Position numbers and translations under genes: made by a program. 34,142 nt of DNA from Gymnopus androsaceus JB14 (taxonomy: Eukaryota > Basidiomycota > Agaricomycetes > Agaricales > Omphalotaceae): NCBI GenBank assembly GCA_009733575.1, contig ML769492.1, positions 165,213 to 199,354 of the forward strand, read 5' to 3'. Below the pieces are notes generated by a model, which had not been told where the DNA came from, searched no databases, and worked only from the letters and a program-made list of their open reading frames with translations. Positions within the stretch are counted from its first letter, which is position 1. Each line of letters starts with the position of its first letter. This document shows, piece after piece, positions 20,640 through 33,420 of this stretch.

Positions 20640-22267
20640 TGTAGAACTTGGAAGACGAATTTGGCATATCGAATCTGCGCATCTTCGAATCCGAATCTCA
20701 CGGAGACACGTGCATTCCTGATGCAAGTCCGACTCCTTTGATTAGTCAAATACTATCACACGATTGCAATGTTTGGATACAACTTTCAAGAAAATCGAGG
20801 AGAGCATGATATGTCATGCCTGGAGCGTTATTATGGTATGATATAATGTGGGAGCTGTGGAATTAATGATGGTTCGGATCTGTTGGAGTGTGAGGACACA
20901 GTGCATCAGTCTGTGCATCGGAAACTGAGACGCATAAGAACAAAGTCATCCACAGCGAAAACAAATGAACCCTCATCATTTACTATTATTCCTCTATCGC
21001 CAATCTCTAGAAACCGAAGGCTCGGAAAGAGCGAGAGACATTTGAGCAATTCATTCGTTGACATTGGTATGTTCAACGAAAGCGTCTCTTGATGGCAACG
21101 CAGAGAGCATGTCAATGAGACCTTTTCGACTGCTCCGGACTGAGAACCGCTTGAGCGACGGGCAAAGGAGGAAGCGGAAAAAAATTGGGACAAATGTCGG
21201 TACCGCTAATGAGCCATCGATATTATTATGATTGTATGGGGAGATGCTTCCTGAAAGTATGAGTTGCATCTCGCACATTTCAGGAAGATTGACGACAGCA
21301 TTTCCGTCGGCAAGTACCCAATCGGATACTATATCTATCAAAATTGTGAGTGTCTGCAAACGACGAGTACGTGCCAAAATGTTCAGGATTTCCTGCGGAG
21401 AGAGAGCCGATTCCCGATATCCTATCGCAGGTTGTAATGTGAGCTCAGTCAGATTTGTCCAATCCAGCTCCAATCGACCATAGTGCCCAGTGCAATCTTG
21501 AACGAAGCCATTCATCTTCAGCTTCTTCAAGACCGGCATCCGTTGAATAAGACATGTGAATGGGAACTCTGTGGCCTCCGGGTAGGAAAACTGACTAATG
21601 TGAGAGCATCAAGGTGAGCCATATCATCAAATGACCCAGTGAAAATCAACTCCTTGACTCGGCTGCTAAACTTCAGCAATGTTTCCACGTATGTATGTCT
21701 GCCACGAGCAGACTCGGGGCTTAGACGATAAATACTCTCCAGACTGAGCGAGATGGATATTGGTAGCGATCTAGAGCGTTCCAACCAAAGAGTAGAGCCC
21801 ATAGTCCTTCTCTCCATAGCCGGGGAGCTAATTTGTGAGGGGATGTGCAGCGACTGCCACAGCGCAGGAGTGCCGATAGCGATTCGTCTCCAGTCTCGAG
21901 AAATCGTAGTCAAAAGTAGAGGCGCCTGCGTTAGGTCCCTGACGCATATCGTTCTCCGGAAGGTAATGAACAAATATTTCAGAGAGAGTTTCTTCAGGAA
22001 GACGGCGCATGGGAGATATAAAAGCGTGATGTGCATCGACATATTCCTGAACAATTCCTCTCTTTCGAGAGGGATCATCCAACAGATTCTGCACGCGAGC
22101 TACTTCCGTTTCTAAGTTCTAACTCGTTGAGGTGGAGCTTGGGTTCGGTAAGAGCTTCTAAATGCTAAATGTATCAAATCTTCTGTAGAGGGAACGTAGT
22201 TTGTGGGGAGAACGGAGGCAAAGGGAGACTTGGCAAGATCCCAGCGCAAGTCTTCAGAGATATCCAT
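20640..22267 (-). pseudogene. F-box/LRR-like protein gene, copy A, broken
   Basis: ATG at 22267 begins MDISEDLRWDLAKSPFAS. Then come EVARVQNLLDDPSRKRG and the F-box YVDAHHAFISPMRRLPEE with TLSEIFVHYLPEN. The conserved TTISRDWRRIAIGTPALW follows, then LRR-like text (VKELIFTGSFDDMAHLDALT, LSLNIPMSTNELLKCL, FPSLRFLEIG), and a C-terminal piece near 20800. This is the common agaricomycete F-box layout; such proteins recruit substrates to SCF ubiquitin ligases. Breaks seen: frame changes at about 22170 and 22115, one near 21950 within the F-box, a loss of about 55 bp near 21580, and an 11-bp loss at 21089, the last two relative to copy C. No intact product is possible. Confidence 0.75.
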
Positions 22268-22406
22268 GTGTCGTAGTTACGGGAAGAGTTATGTGGCGCC
22301 CAGTACCAGGCGCTTAATTGATCTTACCTTTGCTTTGCCTTCATCACTTTTCGCGTTGACTTTTCACCAGTCAAGCTCGTCACCATGCACTGCACACCTC
22401 CGATAA

Positions 22407-22538
22407 GCAGTATTACCCATTGAGGTTCTGAAGCTCGTCTCCGAATATCTCTGCGATAAACCCGCACCTAGGGAAGGTCAAGACTTGAACTTGAGTTACT
22501 ACAGTCCCAGCACATTTCAATCTGCTGAGACCGACTGA
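22407..22538 (+). pseudogene. Divergent F-box-like fragment A'
   Basis: AVLPIEVLKLVSEYLCDKPA followed by about 20 more residues and a stop. The start of an F-box (LP.EVL..I/V) is recognisable. The same fragment type sits at the matching place beside the other F-box copies (25005 and 32923), always pointing away from the minus-strand F-box gene, so it was part of the ancestral unit. An in-frame TAA directly precedes it. Confidence 0.5.
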
Positions 22539-23073
22539 AACGATCAAGTGGGTAAGAGTGACATCGTAAATTTCGATCAAGTCGCTCTCATTGACAATGA
22601 TCTAGTGGCTAGTCATCCGAGTCTACAACGTTATCCCAATGAAGGAAGAACTTGACTTGGGAGATAGCCTCGGTTATCCATTACTCTATAGAGTCGAAGG
22701 GTTGCATCTTCCTTGACGTCGGAAAGACTATGTGAGCAATGCGGAGAGGAAATAATCGTGATTCCAGGACCCGGTAAACGTTTAATATTTATGCCCGTTA
22801 AGACTATACTATACTTATTACTAACTTGCACCCTACAGCGACTATCCTCCGATTTTTTCCGATTTTTCTGGGAACGGTGTACGCGTCAGTGCCGCATTCA
22901 GTTTGGATTATGCATCAGTGCGATTACAAATTTCTTGCGGTTCAGATAGGAGCTATGTAGTTCTGTCTTTGTCATAGAGGGTCACCAAGGTCATAAAAAG
23001 ATGTCGCATCTGCCTCTTTCTTCCCAACAAACCTTTTACACCAAGTTTCAAGTTCAAGCCTAACATCTTCATA
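22539..23073. other. Intergenic between F-box pair and Old Yellow Enzyme gene
   Basis: No gene is supported. It should contain the promoter of the downstream oxidoreductase, but I see no clear TATA box close to the start codon. Confidence 0.5.
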
Positions 23074-24441
<1,368 letters not shown>

Positions 24442-24540
24442 AGTAGATCTTTGACTCGGACTCTGGGACAAGCAATTCATTAATGTTTTAGAATTGACAT
24501 AGCGACCTTGAAAAAACCAAGCTCATCGATGGGTATACTC

Positions 24541-24944
24541 CAGCGCAGGAGTAGAGATAGCGATTCGTCTCCAATCTCCTGAAATCGTACTCAGAAGTAG
24601 AAGCGCCTGCGTTAGGTACCTGACCACGTATCGTTCTCCCCGGAAGGCACTAAACAAATATTTCCGAGAGGGAGTTTCCGCAGGAAGAGATACATCAATG
24701 CGTGATGTGCATCGACATACTTCTTCCTTTTTTCGAGAGAGATTGTCCAACAGATTCTATACGCGAGCGACCAAAGGTTCGGTACGAAGTTGGGTTTGGT
24801 AAGAAGAGCTTTTAGATGGACAAGATCTTCTGCAGAAGGAATGTAGCTTGTGTGAAGAATGGAGGCAGAGGGAGACTGGTTAAAATCCCAACGCACATCT
24901 TCAGATGAGATGAGAGATGTATGTGGAAGTTGCGGGAAGTACAC
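24541..24944 (-). pseudogene. F-box gene, copy B, N-terminal fragment
   Basis: From 24944 the frame reads MYFPQLPHTS...SSEDVRWDFNQS, homologous to the start of copy A, then VHLKALLTKPN. After frame changes it continues with YVDAHHALMYLFLRKLP and ISGDWRRIAISTPALE. Homology to the F-box gene ends at 24541, right after the residues that precede WQSL in copy A; the LRR part is absent. The coiled stretch around 24770 is shorter than in copy D. Confidence 0.65.
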
Positions 24945-25004
24945 GTACTACCAGCGCTTAATTGATCTAGACTTCACTTTTCTCAAGTACAACCTCGCTT
25001 CTGA

Positions 25005-25202
25005 ACGTTCCCGCCTCCTATAAACAGTATCCCTAACCCTAACCAGGTTCTGAATCTCATCCTTGAATATCTTTGCAGTGAACCCGCGACGCCGCAGAAG
25101 GCCCAGCATACACGGCCAAGACTCAGGTTCCAGCATGCAGCTGAGTACGATATGCTCACACTAGTGGTCCGTTTTGCAGCGCTCTCTGTCACTTTGGACT
25201 AA
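25005..25202 (+). pseudogene. Divergent F-box-like fragment B'
   Basis: TFPPPINSIPNPNQVLNLIL then EYLCSEPATPQ and a short tail to a TAA at 25200-25202. It matches fragment D' (32923-33420), which has SIPNQVLDIIFEYYYNEP at the same place. A TGA lies just upstream in frame, so this copy has no start. Confidence 0.5.
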
Positions 25203-25360
25203 AATGGCTACATTTTTTCGACGTAGATGGCACTATACCACAGCTTGAAACTGTATACTAGTTGTTTCCGTCGCCGGTCCATTCCACTATTTCTCCGAGT
25301 CCGCTGCAATTCATGAAAACACGAAAAACACTTACCCAAAGAATGCAAGCTGGATGACAC

Positions 25361-26038
25361 CAGAATGATATTGCCGAACCTTTAGGTTTGGCTCCTTACA
25401 AGAATGTCAAGTGCGTGTTATTTCCAGACTTTTCCCACGGGATCCATATTGGGACGACAGATTTCCTTTTTCTGCTAGTACTGCCCTTCTATAAATGGTA
25501 TATCACAATCTTATCTGTAATGGTTGTGCGAGTTCGCCACTAACCTATGTTTGTTTTCCCTTCACTCATGTACCTCGAGTTGTCCTGTTCATCGTGAAAA
25601 TGCTGCTGATGCTGCTGTAGTGCATGGTGACGTTTCCAGAGCAGTTTCTCTCTTGTGCAGAGGCTTTAAAGCTACGCAAATTTGAGCATATTCGCAGAAG
25701 TCTCAGAGGCAAAAGACTTTGACAAATCTGAGCATGTACCCATTCCTCTGCCTGCTGTTGATCCAATGCTTGATTATGACACCGACATTTTATCATGGGC
25801 TAAAAAGGTCAATATTCTTGAGGAGGTTCATGATGCTGAAAACAATGCTTCCATATTTGGTTTCGAATGCTCAAGTTTTGGTAGCGAACTTGTAGCATTC
25901 ATCATTTTCTGCATAAGTACTAGTTTATTATATGTCACTTATACTTGAGTAATCCATACTTAAGACATCGAAGAAATCGATGCTCTCTGATCCCAAAAGG
26001 TTCGGCCCTTCGCCGCTTGCGGCCATCCCCCCCAGTCA
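25361..26038. other. Insertion relative to unit 2, with an unknown reading frame
   Basis: Alignment of the two duplication units shows that about 680 bp here have no match in unit 2, where the flanks meet near 33525. A frame at 25682-25948 (ending FIIFCISTSLLYVTYT) looks moderately protein-like before its hydrophobic end, but I recognise no domain. No terminal repeats are clear. It may be a decayed transposon piece, or DNA lost from unit 2. Confidence 0.5.
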
Positions 26039-26330
26039 TTTATATTTTAATTGCATTCAAGATTGAACTTTTGAAGAGGCCGGCGATGTCGTGATTCTGT
26101 TGCTTAATTGGCGACCTATCCGCTTTCCCGCAAGTCACAAGTATATATGTGCATATGTGCATTATATTTATTCAAGAACCATCCTTCCATACTGTACTTC
26201 CACTCCACCAAGCCCTTCGAGGTCTACACCGATGGCCACCATGTAAACCATATTCATAAATCGGTCTGAAATTACGAGGGACTATCAGAAAACTTGAAAG
26301 CGAAGCATATTGACACATACCCGCTGAACT

Positions 26331-27023
26331 TTAATCCTTGCCAGGTTTCTTTCCAGCGGCCTCCTTAGCTGCAGGCTTAGAAGACTTTGGTTTACAACCG
26401 GTACCATCACGAGCGCAAGCCTTCATTGTCACTGCATCCGTATACTGCTTCACTGCAGCAGCGTGTGCGGCGTGGTAGTCGGTAAACTTTTTCGCATCCG
26501 CAGCTGAGAGATATCCCTTCTTTTTTATTTTGTCAACAGCCTCCGCGACAAAATCGAAACAGTTCCGGAAGGTCCCCGAGTTAACATCTGCTTTAGTCGC
26601 GCTGGGGACTTCCTCAGCTATTTCGGCGACAGCAACAGCAAGCTCCACGTCATCCGATTCACCGCCCTTGGCTATAAGGTCAACTGAAATTACAACATTG
26701 CCTTCGTTGACCTCGCGCTCTTTGGTATCGTCGAATGCAAGACACTTTTCCTTATAGTCGACAGCATGCTCGATCGCTAACATCTTGCCAGTAGTACCAG
26801 GAGCACGAACAACGAGAGCAAAGTGCCATTTTGCGCTGTTTGTGTTGGTTTCCCGAAGCACTAGTTCGGCCTTGGCGGCTATGCCAGTATAATGTTAGAG
26901 TGAGATATTTTTCGCGGTTGAATGGAATGATTGACCTCGCTCTTCCAGAACGATGGGATGCGTCAGAGCACTCCCTACGCACAGAATAAAGGTGAACAAG
27001 GTCGTCAATTTTGAAGGGAACAT
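26331..27023 (-). CDS. Small secreted protein, Lys/Ala-rich C-terminus, unknown function
   Basis: Two exons, 27023-26936 and 26878-26331, with a 57-bp intron, give 211 residues. The N-terminus MFPSKLTTLFTFILCVGSAL is a clear signal peptide. The body has four cysteines (in EKCLAF, RNCFDF and ACARDGTGC), and the end is basic and Ala/Lys-rich (PAAKEAAGKKPGKD). The ATG at 27023 directly follows a CAG that could be a 5'-UTR acceptor. No known domain is recognised. A paralogue of this gene lies at 33788 to the window end with many amino-acid changes but no frame damage. Whether it is an effector, a wall protein or something else cannot be told. Confidence 0.85.
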
Positions 27024-27724
27024 CTGCAAAGAGCAAGCGTTAAAATTTGGGAAATAGAATACTATCGTGGCTCACCGATAATAAGTGGAATGGAGGTTTG
27101 TAATTCTTCAGAAAGAAGGAAATGTATTAATATTGAGGGCTAGGGCGCCATGGGAGTCCACTCACATTAAGGTGAAGGAAAATGCACAGAATGAAGAGTC
27201 ACCGGGACCAAGTTCGAGAGGTTGGTTGGAGGTTCAAGAGAGATTTGACTAGTCATGTCTTCAGCGTAAGTATATGGTCGTTGAAAGGATAGAAGGGGTG
27301 AGCTTACCGGCCAGCGTAAAGAACGAGTACGGTCTTGTTCTGACTTTTAAAGTAACTCAGAATGTATGGCTTTCCTCGTTTGGACATTGCAGGCGTAAGC
27401 AATGTGAAAAGATACCGGTCTGACCGTTCAAGAGTGTATTAGATGCACTGCTCGAATAGAAACCTATAACGAAGGAGCACAAGCGTGAAGAGTTGGGACT
27501 TGCACAGAGTTTCGAGCTAGCAGATTAGTCTGGCAGGCAAATTCCGAACCACAAGGGTACTGAGACAGTTGAATTCGTTTGACAGTGTATTATGTGGAAT
27601 CAGACCATGGGGATCTATCAATCGATAACTAGGGCATTACAAATGGGGAGACGGTGGCCTCCTTCGGGGGTTTACGGACTTGCTGATGGAACGCTGATAA
27701 AGCTGAAAGGACTTGACCGAAGTT

Positions 27725-27850
27725 GGACCGAAGCGTAACAAACGGAGAGAGCGGCCAGTTGTGCAAAGCCTTTATAATTACATTTAGATCCGAGTCACAC
27801 GAGATCCTCCAAGATTATACACCAGGGCTTGCATGTCGTTGGTCTTAAGC
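27725..27850 (+). repeat. Direct repeat, first copy
   Basis: It starts accgaagcgtaacaaacgga and contains acaccagggcttgcatgtcg. The second copy is 227 bp downstream at 27952-28078 with scattered changes and small indels. Confidence 0.85.
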
Positions 27851-27951
27851 TGAAAGGACTTTCGAATGTATAGTTTTATTTCTTTTGACATTGCAGGCAT
27901 CTGTCAAATTATTTCAAAGCGGGACAGGTGCAACGGTACACCACCATAAAA

Positions 27952-28078
27952 CCGAAGCGTAACAAACGGAGAGAGCGGCCAGTTGTGCGAAGCTTTTTAT
28001 ATGTAATTACAGTTAGATCCGAGCCACACGAAATCTAACATTATACACCAGGGCTTGCATGTCGTTGGTTTCAAGTGA
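27952..28078 (+). repeat. Direct repeat, second copy
   Basis: This is the partner of 27725-27850. Both copies keep the words gagagcggccagttgtgc and attatacaccagggc. The text between the copies is not shared, so this is a tandem duplication with a spacer. Confidence 0.85.
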
Positions 28079-28598
28079 CTGGAACGCTTCAATAGCACCA
28101 AGCACCAATGAGAATATGTACATGTTGTTCTCACCTCAGGTACATATGTATATCCGAGCTTAAATCAAGCTCCAATTGCTCCATTCTCTTGCCGTCCTTA
28201 CAAATGATTGAGCTAGAAAATATTTACAGCCCACCATGTTCTGGAATCAATGTGCACAATGCACAGTATTCAGTGAGCATCAATTCCATATCCATGCTAT
28301 TGAAGCGCTTGCATGAATATGTAAACCGCGCCGCTTTCACTTTATCCATTATTGCTATTGATAAGAAACGCTTTGACACCTATATCAGGCATCTGCATCA
28401 GAAAATGATGGCGAACTGTTGATTGCTTGCCGAGTCTCCTTGTATTGGAATTATTTATGATATACATACTTTAAATAGTGTCGATCGTAGTAGTGACGTG
28501 TGAATGAAGATCTCCCTCGGTCTTACCTTATGCTGAGCCACAAAGGGCGCTACAGCAGGTAAGAATATATTAAACAGTACGTATAGGAATATAGTCTA

Positions 28599-28825
28599 CT
28601 GTATAATTTCGACCAAGTGTTCAAGGGTATGGCGCGTTACGCCTTGGGTTCAACTTTTCAGATGTTTTATTTCCTTTTAAGGAAGTGCCGGCGGAGCCGG
28701 CACCCGAAAAGTTGCTTTATATGGCGATATTTCTCAAATTTTGGCCCCGTTATGCGTTACGATCATTGAAAAGGCCATTGGGGGCCCGTTACGCGTTACG
28801 AGAACTTTTGGTCGAAATTATACAG
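28599..28825 (+). mobile_element. 227-bp mariner-like MITE with TA flanks
   Basis: The ends are a perfect 18-bp inverted repeat: ctgtataatttcgaccaa and ttggtcgaaattatacag. TA lies immediately outside both ends (28597-28598 and 28826-28827), as expected for a Tc1/mariner-type target. The interior has no coding capacity and carries repeated gcgttacg words. Confidence 0.85.
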
Positions 28826-28827
28826 TA

Positions 28828-29924
28828 TCGGAGAAAATTATTCGAGTCCGGCGACTCCTCCGAAAAATTTAAGTATCAGTCATTCTTTCTCCAAATTGTC
28901 CAGCATTTTCCGTCCTTTAGACTTTGGCTATAATAAGTATCTTTATAATGTGCCCATAAATTATAATTTTGAGGATTGGAAAAGGAATGATTCTGAATGG
29001 CAATGCAGTGGGCAGAGGCCAGAGACTTCAATACACCAGGAGAATGGCTACCGTTTAATCCCTACTCAATTAGAGGAGGGAAGCCAGAATTTTCTTCGTA
29101 ACCGCCGCAGCTGCAGGTTATCCCCTTATTTTCTGGAATACTACTCGCTCTATTTTTGGAGACAGCTCGCCTCAACTGCGCCTTTGCCTCATTCTGTAAC
29201 TCCGGTCTGAAATACAGTCTGTACTTATGTAGCGTAGACTTACCTACTCGGATGGGCGGCGTTAGTATCTACATAACACAGAACCAAACTGAAATGCCGC
29301 AGCGATGCGTTTCCATTATGTTAGCAACTGAAACTTGTAGTGTCCCTGCGGCCTGAGCTAGCTCGAGCGATGAGTTGAGACGACCTATTCCGGACCGACT
29401 TTGCAGTGGAAATAGATACTGTGACAAATCATGACGCTCCTGGCCCGGGCACCTTACCAATAGCCGAGAACTCACCTTGTAACTTGAAGGTCTCGGAAAT
29501 ACTAGCGGGAAGTGACTACAAACAGATCGGTCCTCATAGGACTCGTGAACATGAAATGGATTGACAGGTTGCAATTAATAAAAGTGGAAGATACTGACGT
29601 TCGATACCCCAGCCTCTTGAAGAATCCGATTGTGTCTCTTATAATTATAGCGACATCCTTTGAAGTACCGAGGCACTCCATACTTTGTGCTTAGCGTCCT
29701 CGAGTACTGATCCCACTTTTTTTCTCCATACTAGTTCTTACGAAGTCGAGCTTCAAGTTGACTCAAGACTGACGACTGGAGTGCAACCAGCCTAACGATT
29801 CATGGAAGAGAGCTTCAGAATACATGACGGGAGCTGGATATAGCGAGGTGTTATATCCAACTCTGGTCATGCGTTCTCCAGTTCGCCTCTGGATGATCTG
29901 CGAGCTCTCTACCGACTCATACTG
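28828..29924. other. Gene-poor stretch before unit 2
   Basis: Nothing can be firmly assigned. On the minus strand around 29160-29370 the text (for example RPELQNEAKAQLRRAVSK in one frame and ELAQAAGT in another) is faintly protein-like and could be a very old transposase or gene remnant. I do not claim it. Confidence 0.4.
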
Positions 29925-31420
29925 CTACAATTTATTAATCCCTGTCCCAAACTCGCCTTCCATGTCAAAAGAAGCAGACGCCGATGTCCAACCTGATGAC
30001 AGACTTGACCACTCCCTCGAAGGGCAGGGAAGACTGATATCCGGTGAGTCATTACTAACACTAGGCATTGGAGGCATTTTGCCATATCGAATCCGCATCT
30101 TCATCCCAGAATCTACCAATACTTGCATTCTTTGCAAGTCCTCCTTTGTTAGTTCAGTTTGCAGGCCTGCAAAGAAAACATCACACGATTGCAATGTTTG
30201 GATACGATTTTCAAGAAAATCGAGTAAAGCATGATATGTCATGCCTGGAGCGTTATTATTGTATTTGGGAGTTGGGGAATCATTGATGATTCGGATTTAT
30301 TGGAGGTGAGGACACAGTGCGTCAGTCTGTGCATCGGAAACGAGACGCATAAGAACAAAGTCATCCACAGCAAAAAACAAATGAACCCCCATCATTCACT
30401 ATTATTGCTTCCTTGCCAATCTCTAGAAAGCGAAGGCTCGGAACGAGCGAGAGACATTTGAGCAATTCATTCGCTGACATTGGTATGTTCAACGAAAGCG
30501 TCTCTAGGTTCTGCGGTGATGGCAAGGCAGAGATCATGTCAATGAGACCTTTTCGACTGCTCCGGACTGAGAACCGCTTTAACGACGGGCAAAGGAGGGA
30601 GCGGAAAAACATTGGGACAAATGCTGGTACTGCTAATGAGTCAACGATATTATGATTGTACAGGAGACGCCTCTTGAAAGTATGATTTGCATCTCGCGCA
30701 TTTCAGGAAGATTGACAACGGGATTTCCGTCGGCAAGTACCCAATCGGATACTATATCAATCAAAATTGTGAGTGTCTGCAAATGACGAGTACATGCCAA
30801 AATGTTTAAGATTTCCTGCGGAGAGAGAGCCGATTCCCGATATCCTATCGCAGGTTGTAATATAAGCTCGGTCAGATTTTTCCAATCCAGCTCCAGTCGA
30901 CTATAGTGCCTGCAATCTTGAACGAAGCCATTCATCTTCAGCTTCTTCAAGATCCGCATCCGTTGAATAAGACATGTGAATGGGAGCTCTGTGACCTCCG
31001 GGCGAATAGAGGACACCGCACTTTGCACCCAAAACATGTTTAAGCCTGAGATAGGAAAACTGAATAATGTGAGGGCGTCAAGGTGGGCCATATCATCAGT
31101 TGACCCAGTGAAAATCAACTCCTTGACTCGGCTGCTAAACTTTAGAATGTTCCACGTATGTATGTCTGCCACGAGCAGACTCGGGGTTTGTGAGATATAT
31201 ACTCTCCAGACTGAGCGAGATGGATATTGGTAGCGATTTAGAGCGTTCCAACCAAAGAGCAGAGCCCATAGTCCTTCTCTCCATAGCCTGGGAGCTAATT
31301 TTTGAGGGGATGTATACGTGCAGCGACTGCCACAGCGCAGGAGTGCCGATAGCGGTTCGTCTCCAGTCTCGAGAAATCGTAGTCAAAAGTAGAGGGCGCC
31401 TGTGTTAGGTACCTGACCAC
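29925..31420 (-). pseudogene. F-box/LRR-like protein gene, copy C, truncated at the F-box
   Basis: This is the counterpart of copy A on the same strand. It keeps TTISRDWRRTAIGTPALWQS, LERSKSLPISISLSLES, VKELIFTGSTDDMAHLDALT, SLKRFSVRSSRKGLID, NLETLSLNIPMSANELLKCL and a C-terminal part MTYHALLDFLENRIQTLQSC ending near 29925. It retains the blocks of 55 and 11 bp that copy A lost, so the two decayed separately. Its 5' part, with the F-box proper, is gone: homology stops at 31420, where a MITE-like element begins. Frame changes remain, for example near 30650 and 31145. Confidence 0.75.
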
Positions 31421-31982
31421 TATGAAGTTATTTTTCACCAAATATTTCGACTTTCAATTGATCCGTTTTTGATTTCATGTGTGGACATTGACTTGTTCAA
31501 CTTCAACTTCTAAGTATACTATTTCTAGTGCATGGCAAGGGATTTCAACTTTCAAGCTACAAGATGTACTTGTGCCTCAACAAGTTCAACTTAAAATAGA
31601 GAGATTTGAAAGTTGAAGTTGGTCCCAAAGTTGAAAGTTCAAGTTAAATATGTGATTTCAAGTTAAAAGTTGAAACCCAAAGTTGAAATCAAAGTTGAAG
31701 TTGAAATATTTGGCAAAATTGGTATCATGCCTTTTTTGATAGGTTACTAGTTGAATAGAATATATTCTGCAGTTGACACACTGTGAATAATTATTGAAGC
31801 ACTTGTGTTCTCAAGTAGTACTACTATTGCCCTAAAGTTCAAGTTAAAATAGAGAAAGTCAAAAGTTGAAGTTGGTCCCAAAGTTGAAAGTTTGAGTTAA
31901 ACATGTGATTTCAAGTTGAAAGTTGAAACCTGAAGTTGAAATCAAAGTTGAAGTCGAAATATTTGGTGAAAAATGTGCCATA
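31421..31982 (+). mobile_element. 562-bp MITE-like element with 6-bp target duplication
   Basis: The left end tatgaagttatttttcacc and the right end, whose complement reads tatggcacatttttcacc, form an inverted repeat continuing into aaatatttcgactt. GACCAC flanks both sides (31415-31420 and 31983-31988). The interior is made of aagttgaaag-type words and contains a duplicated block of about 140 bp (31583-31720 and 31836-31972). There is no coding capacity. Confidence 0.85.
31583..31972 (+). repeat. Duplicated aagttgaaa-rich block inside the MITE
   Basis: Both copies contain gttgaagttggtcccaaagt, gtgatttcaagtt and gttgaaatcaaagttgaagt in the same order, separated by about 115 bp of unrelated AT-rich text. 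Copies differ at a handful of sites. Confidence 0.8.
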
Positions 31983-31988
31983 GACCAC

Positions 31989-32454
<466 letters not shown>

Positions 32455-32553
32455 AGTAGATCTTTGACTCGGACTCTGGGACAAGCAATTCATTAATGTT
32501 TTAGAATTGACATAGCGACCTTGAAAAAACCAAGCTCATCGATGGGTATACTC

Positions 32554-32935
32554 CAGCGCAGGAGTAGAGATAGCGATTCGTCTCCAATCTCCTGAAATCG
32601 TACTCAGAAGTAGAAGCGCCTGCGTTAGGTACCTGACCACGTATCGTTCTCCCCGGAAGGCACTAAACAAATATTTCCGAGAGAGGAGTTTCCGCAGGAA
32701 GAGATATATCAATGCGTGATGTGCATCGACATACTTCTTCCTTTTTTCGAGAGAGATTGTCCAACAGATTCTGTACACGAGCTATTTCCGATTCCAAATG
32801 CTCGGCAAGTTGGAGCTTGGGTTCGGTAAGAAGAGCTTTTAGATGGACAAGATCTTATGCAGAAGGAATGTGGTTTCTGTAGAGAATAGAAGCAAATGAA
32901 GACTGGTTAAGATCCCAGCGCAATGAGAGATGCAT
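32554..32935 (-). pseudogene. F-box gene, copy D, N-terminal fragment
   Basis: ATG at 32935 begins MHLSLRWDLNQSSFAS, aligned to copies A and B. A TAA at 32855-32857 replaces the Glu codon of the A/B motif ..EDL.HL. After it, HLKALLTEPKLQLAEHLESE and ARVQNLLDNLS are in frame, followed by a shifted F-box and ISGDWRRIAISTPALE. Homology ends at the same point as in copy B, so B and D share one ancestral truncation. Confidence 0.7.
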
Positions 32936-33420
32936 GTCTCAAAGAGTTATGTGGCGCCTACACGTACCAGCGCTTATTTGATCTTTCTCATTCTGAATCT
33001 CAAGTGCAACCTCGCTTTTCAACATTCACGCCTCCTATAAACAGTATTCCTAACCAAGTTCTTGATATCATCTTCGAATATTATTACAATGAACCTGTTG
33101 TGATAGACGATACGGCGTCACTCGAGGAGAAGAAGAACAACAAGTAAATTCCGGGTTGTCCTGCTTGGTGGCGGTAAGCAAGGACAATCGGATGCATCCG
33201 CATCCAACAACGGGCCTTATATACGACAAACATAGGGGTCCGGTATCTACGGCGAGCTTCCGAGCTCGATGACTTCGACACAAAATCCAACAGAACCCGC
33301 GACGCAGCAGATGGTCTGGCACGGCCAAGACTCGGAGACTCATGTTCCAGCGAGCTTAGTGCGGTACGCTCATACTGTTTCACACTGGCAGTCTATTTTT
33401 TCCGTCGCCGGACCAGTCTA
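32923..33420 (+). pseudogene. Divergent F-box-like fragment D', interrupted by a solo LTR
   Basis: Reading rightward, SQVQPRFSTFTPPINSIPNQ is followed by VLDIIFEYYYNEP, the start of an F-box. The frame then enters an inserted LTR (33096-33292) and resumes in the flank with sequence like that of fragment B' (cgcgacgcagcag). Before the insertion this could have been a short F-box gene running divergently from copy D. Confidence 0.6.
33096..33292 (+). mobile_element. 197-bp solo LTR with 5-bp target duplication
   Basis: The insert begins TGTTG and ends CAACA, is flanked on both sides by GAACC (33091-33095 and 33293-33297), and has a TATATAC motif near 33221. The matching place in unit 1 (about 25070) has no insert, so the empty site is known. 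The short length fits a TRIM-like LTR. It is unrelated to the copia LTR at 220-612. Confidence 0.88.

Larger units (their letters stand above)
27024..28596. other. Intergenic between the duplication units, with a direct repeat
   Basis: No gene is supported. The first part should be the promoter of the secreted protein gene. A direct repeat (27725-27850 and 27952-28078) occupies the middle. A plus-strand open frame at 28108-28422 has no recognisable feature. Confidence 0.5.

Noticed and set aside
25028..25044. Telomere-like ccctaaccctaacc
   Set aside because: The sister copy at about 33050 has a single unit within a coding fragment, so this is a local 6-bp duplication, not telomeric DNA.
29160..29580. 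Possible transposase remnant on the minus strand
   Set aside because: Short protein-like pieces in different frames, but no recognisable catalytic motif or terminal repeats.
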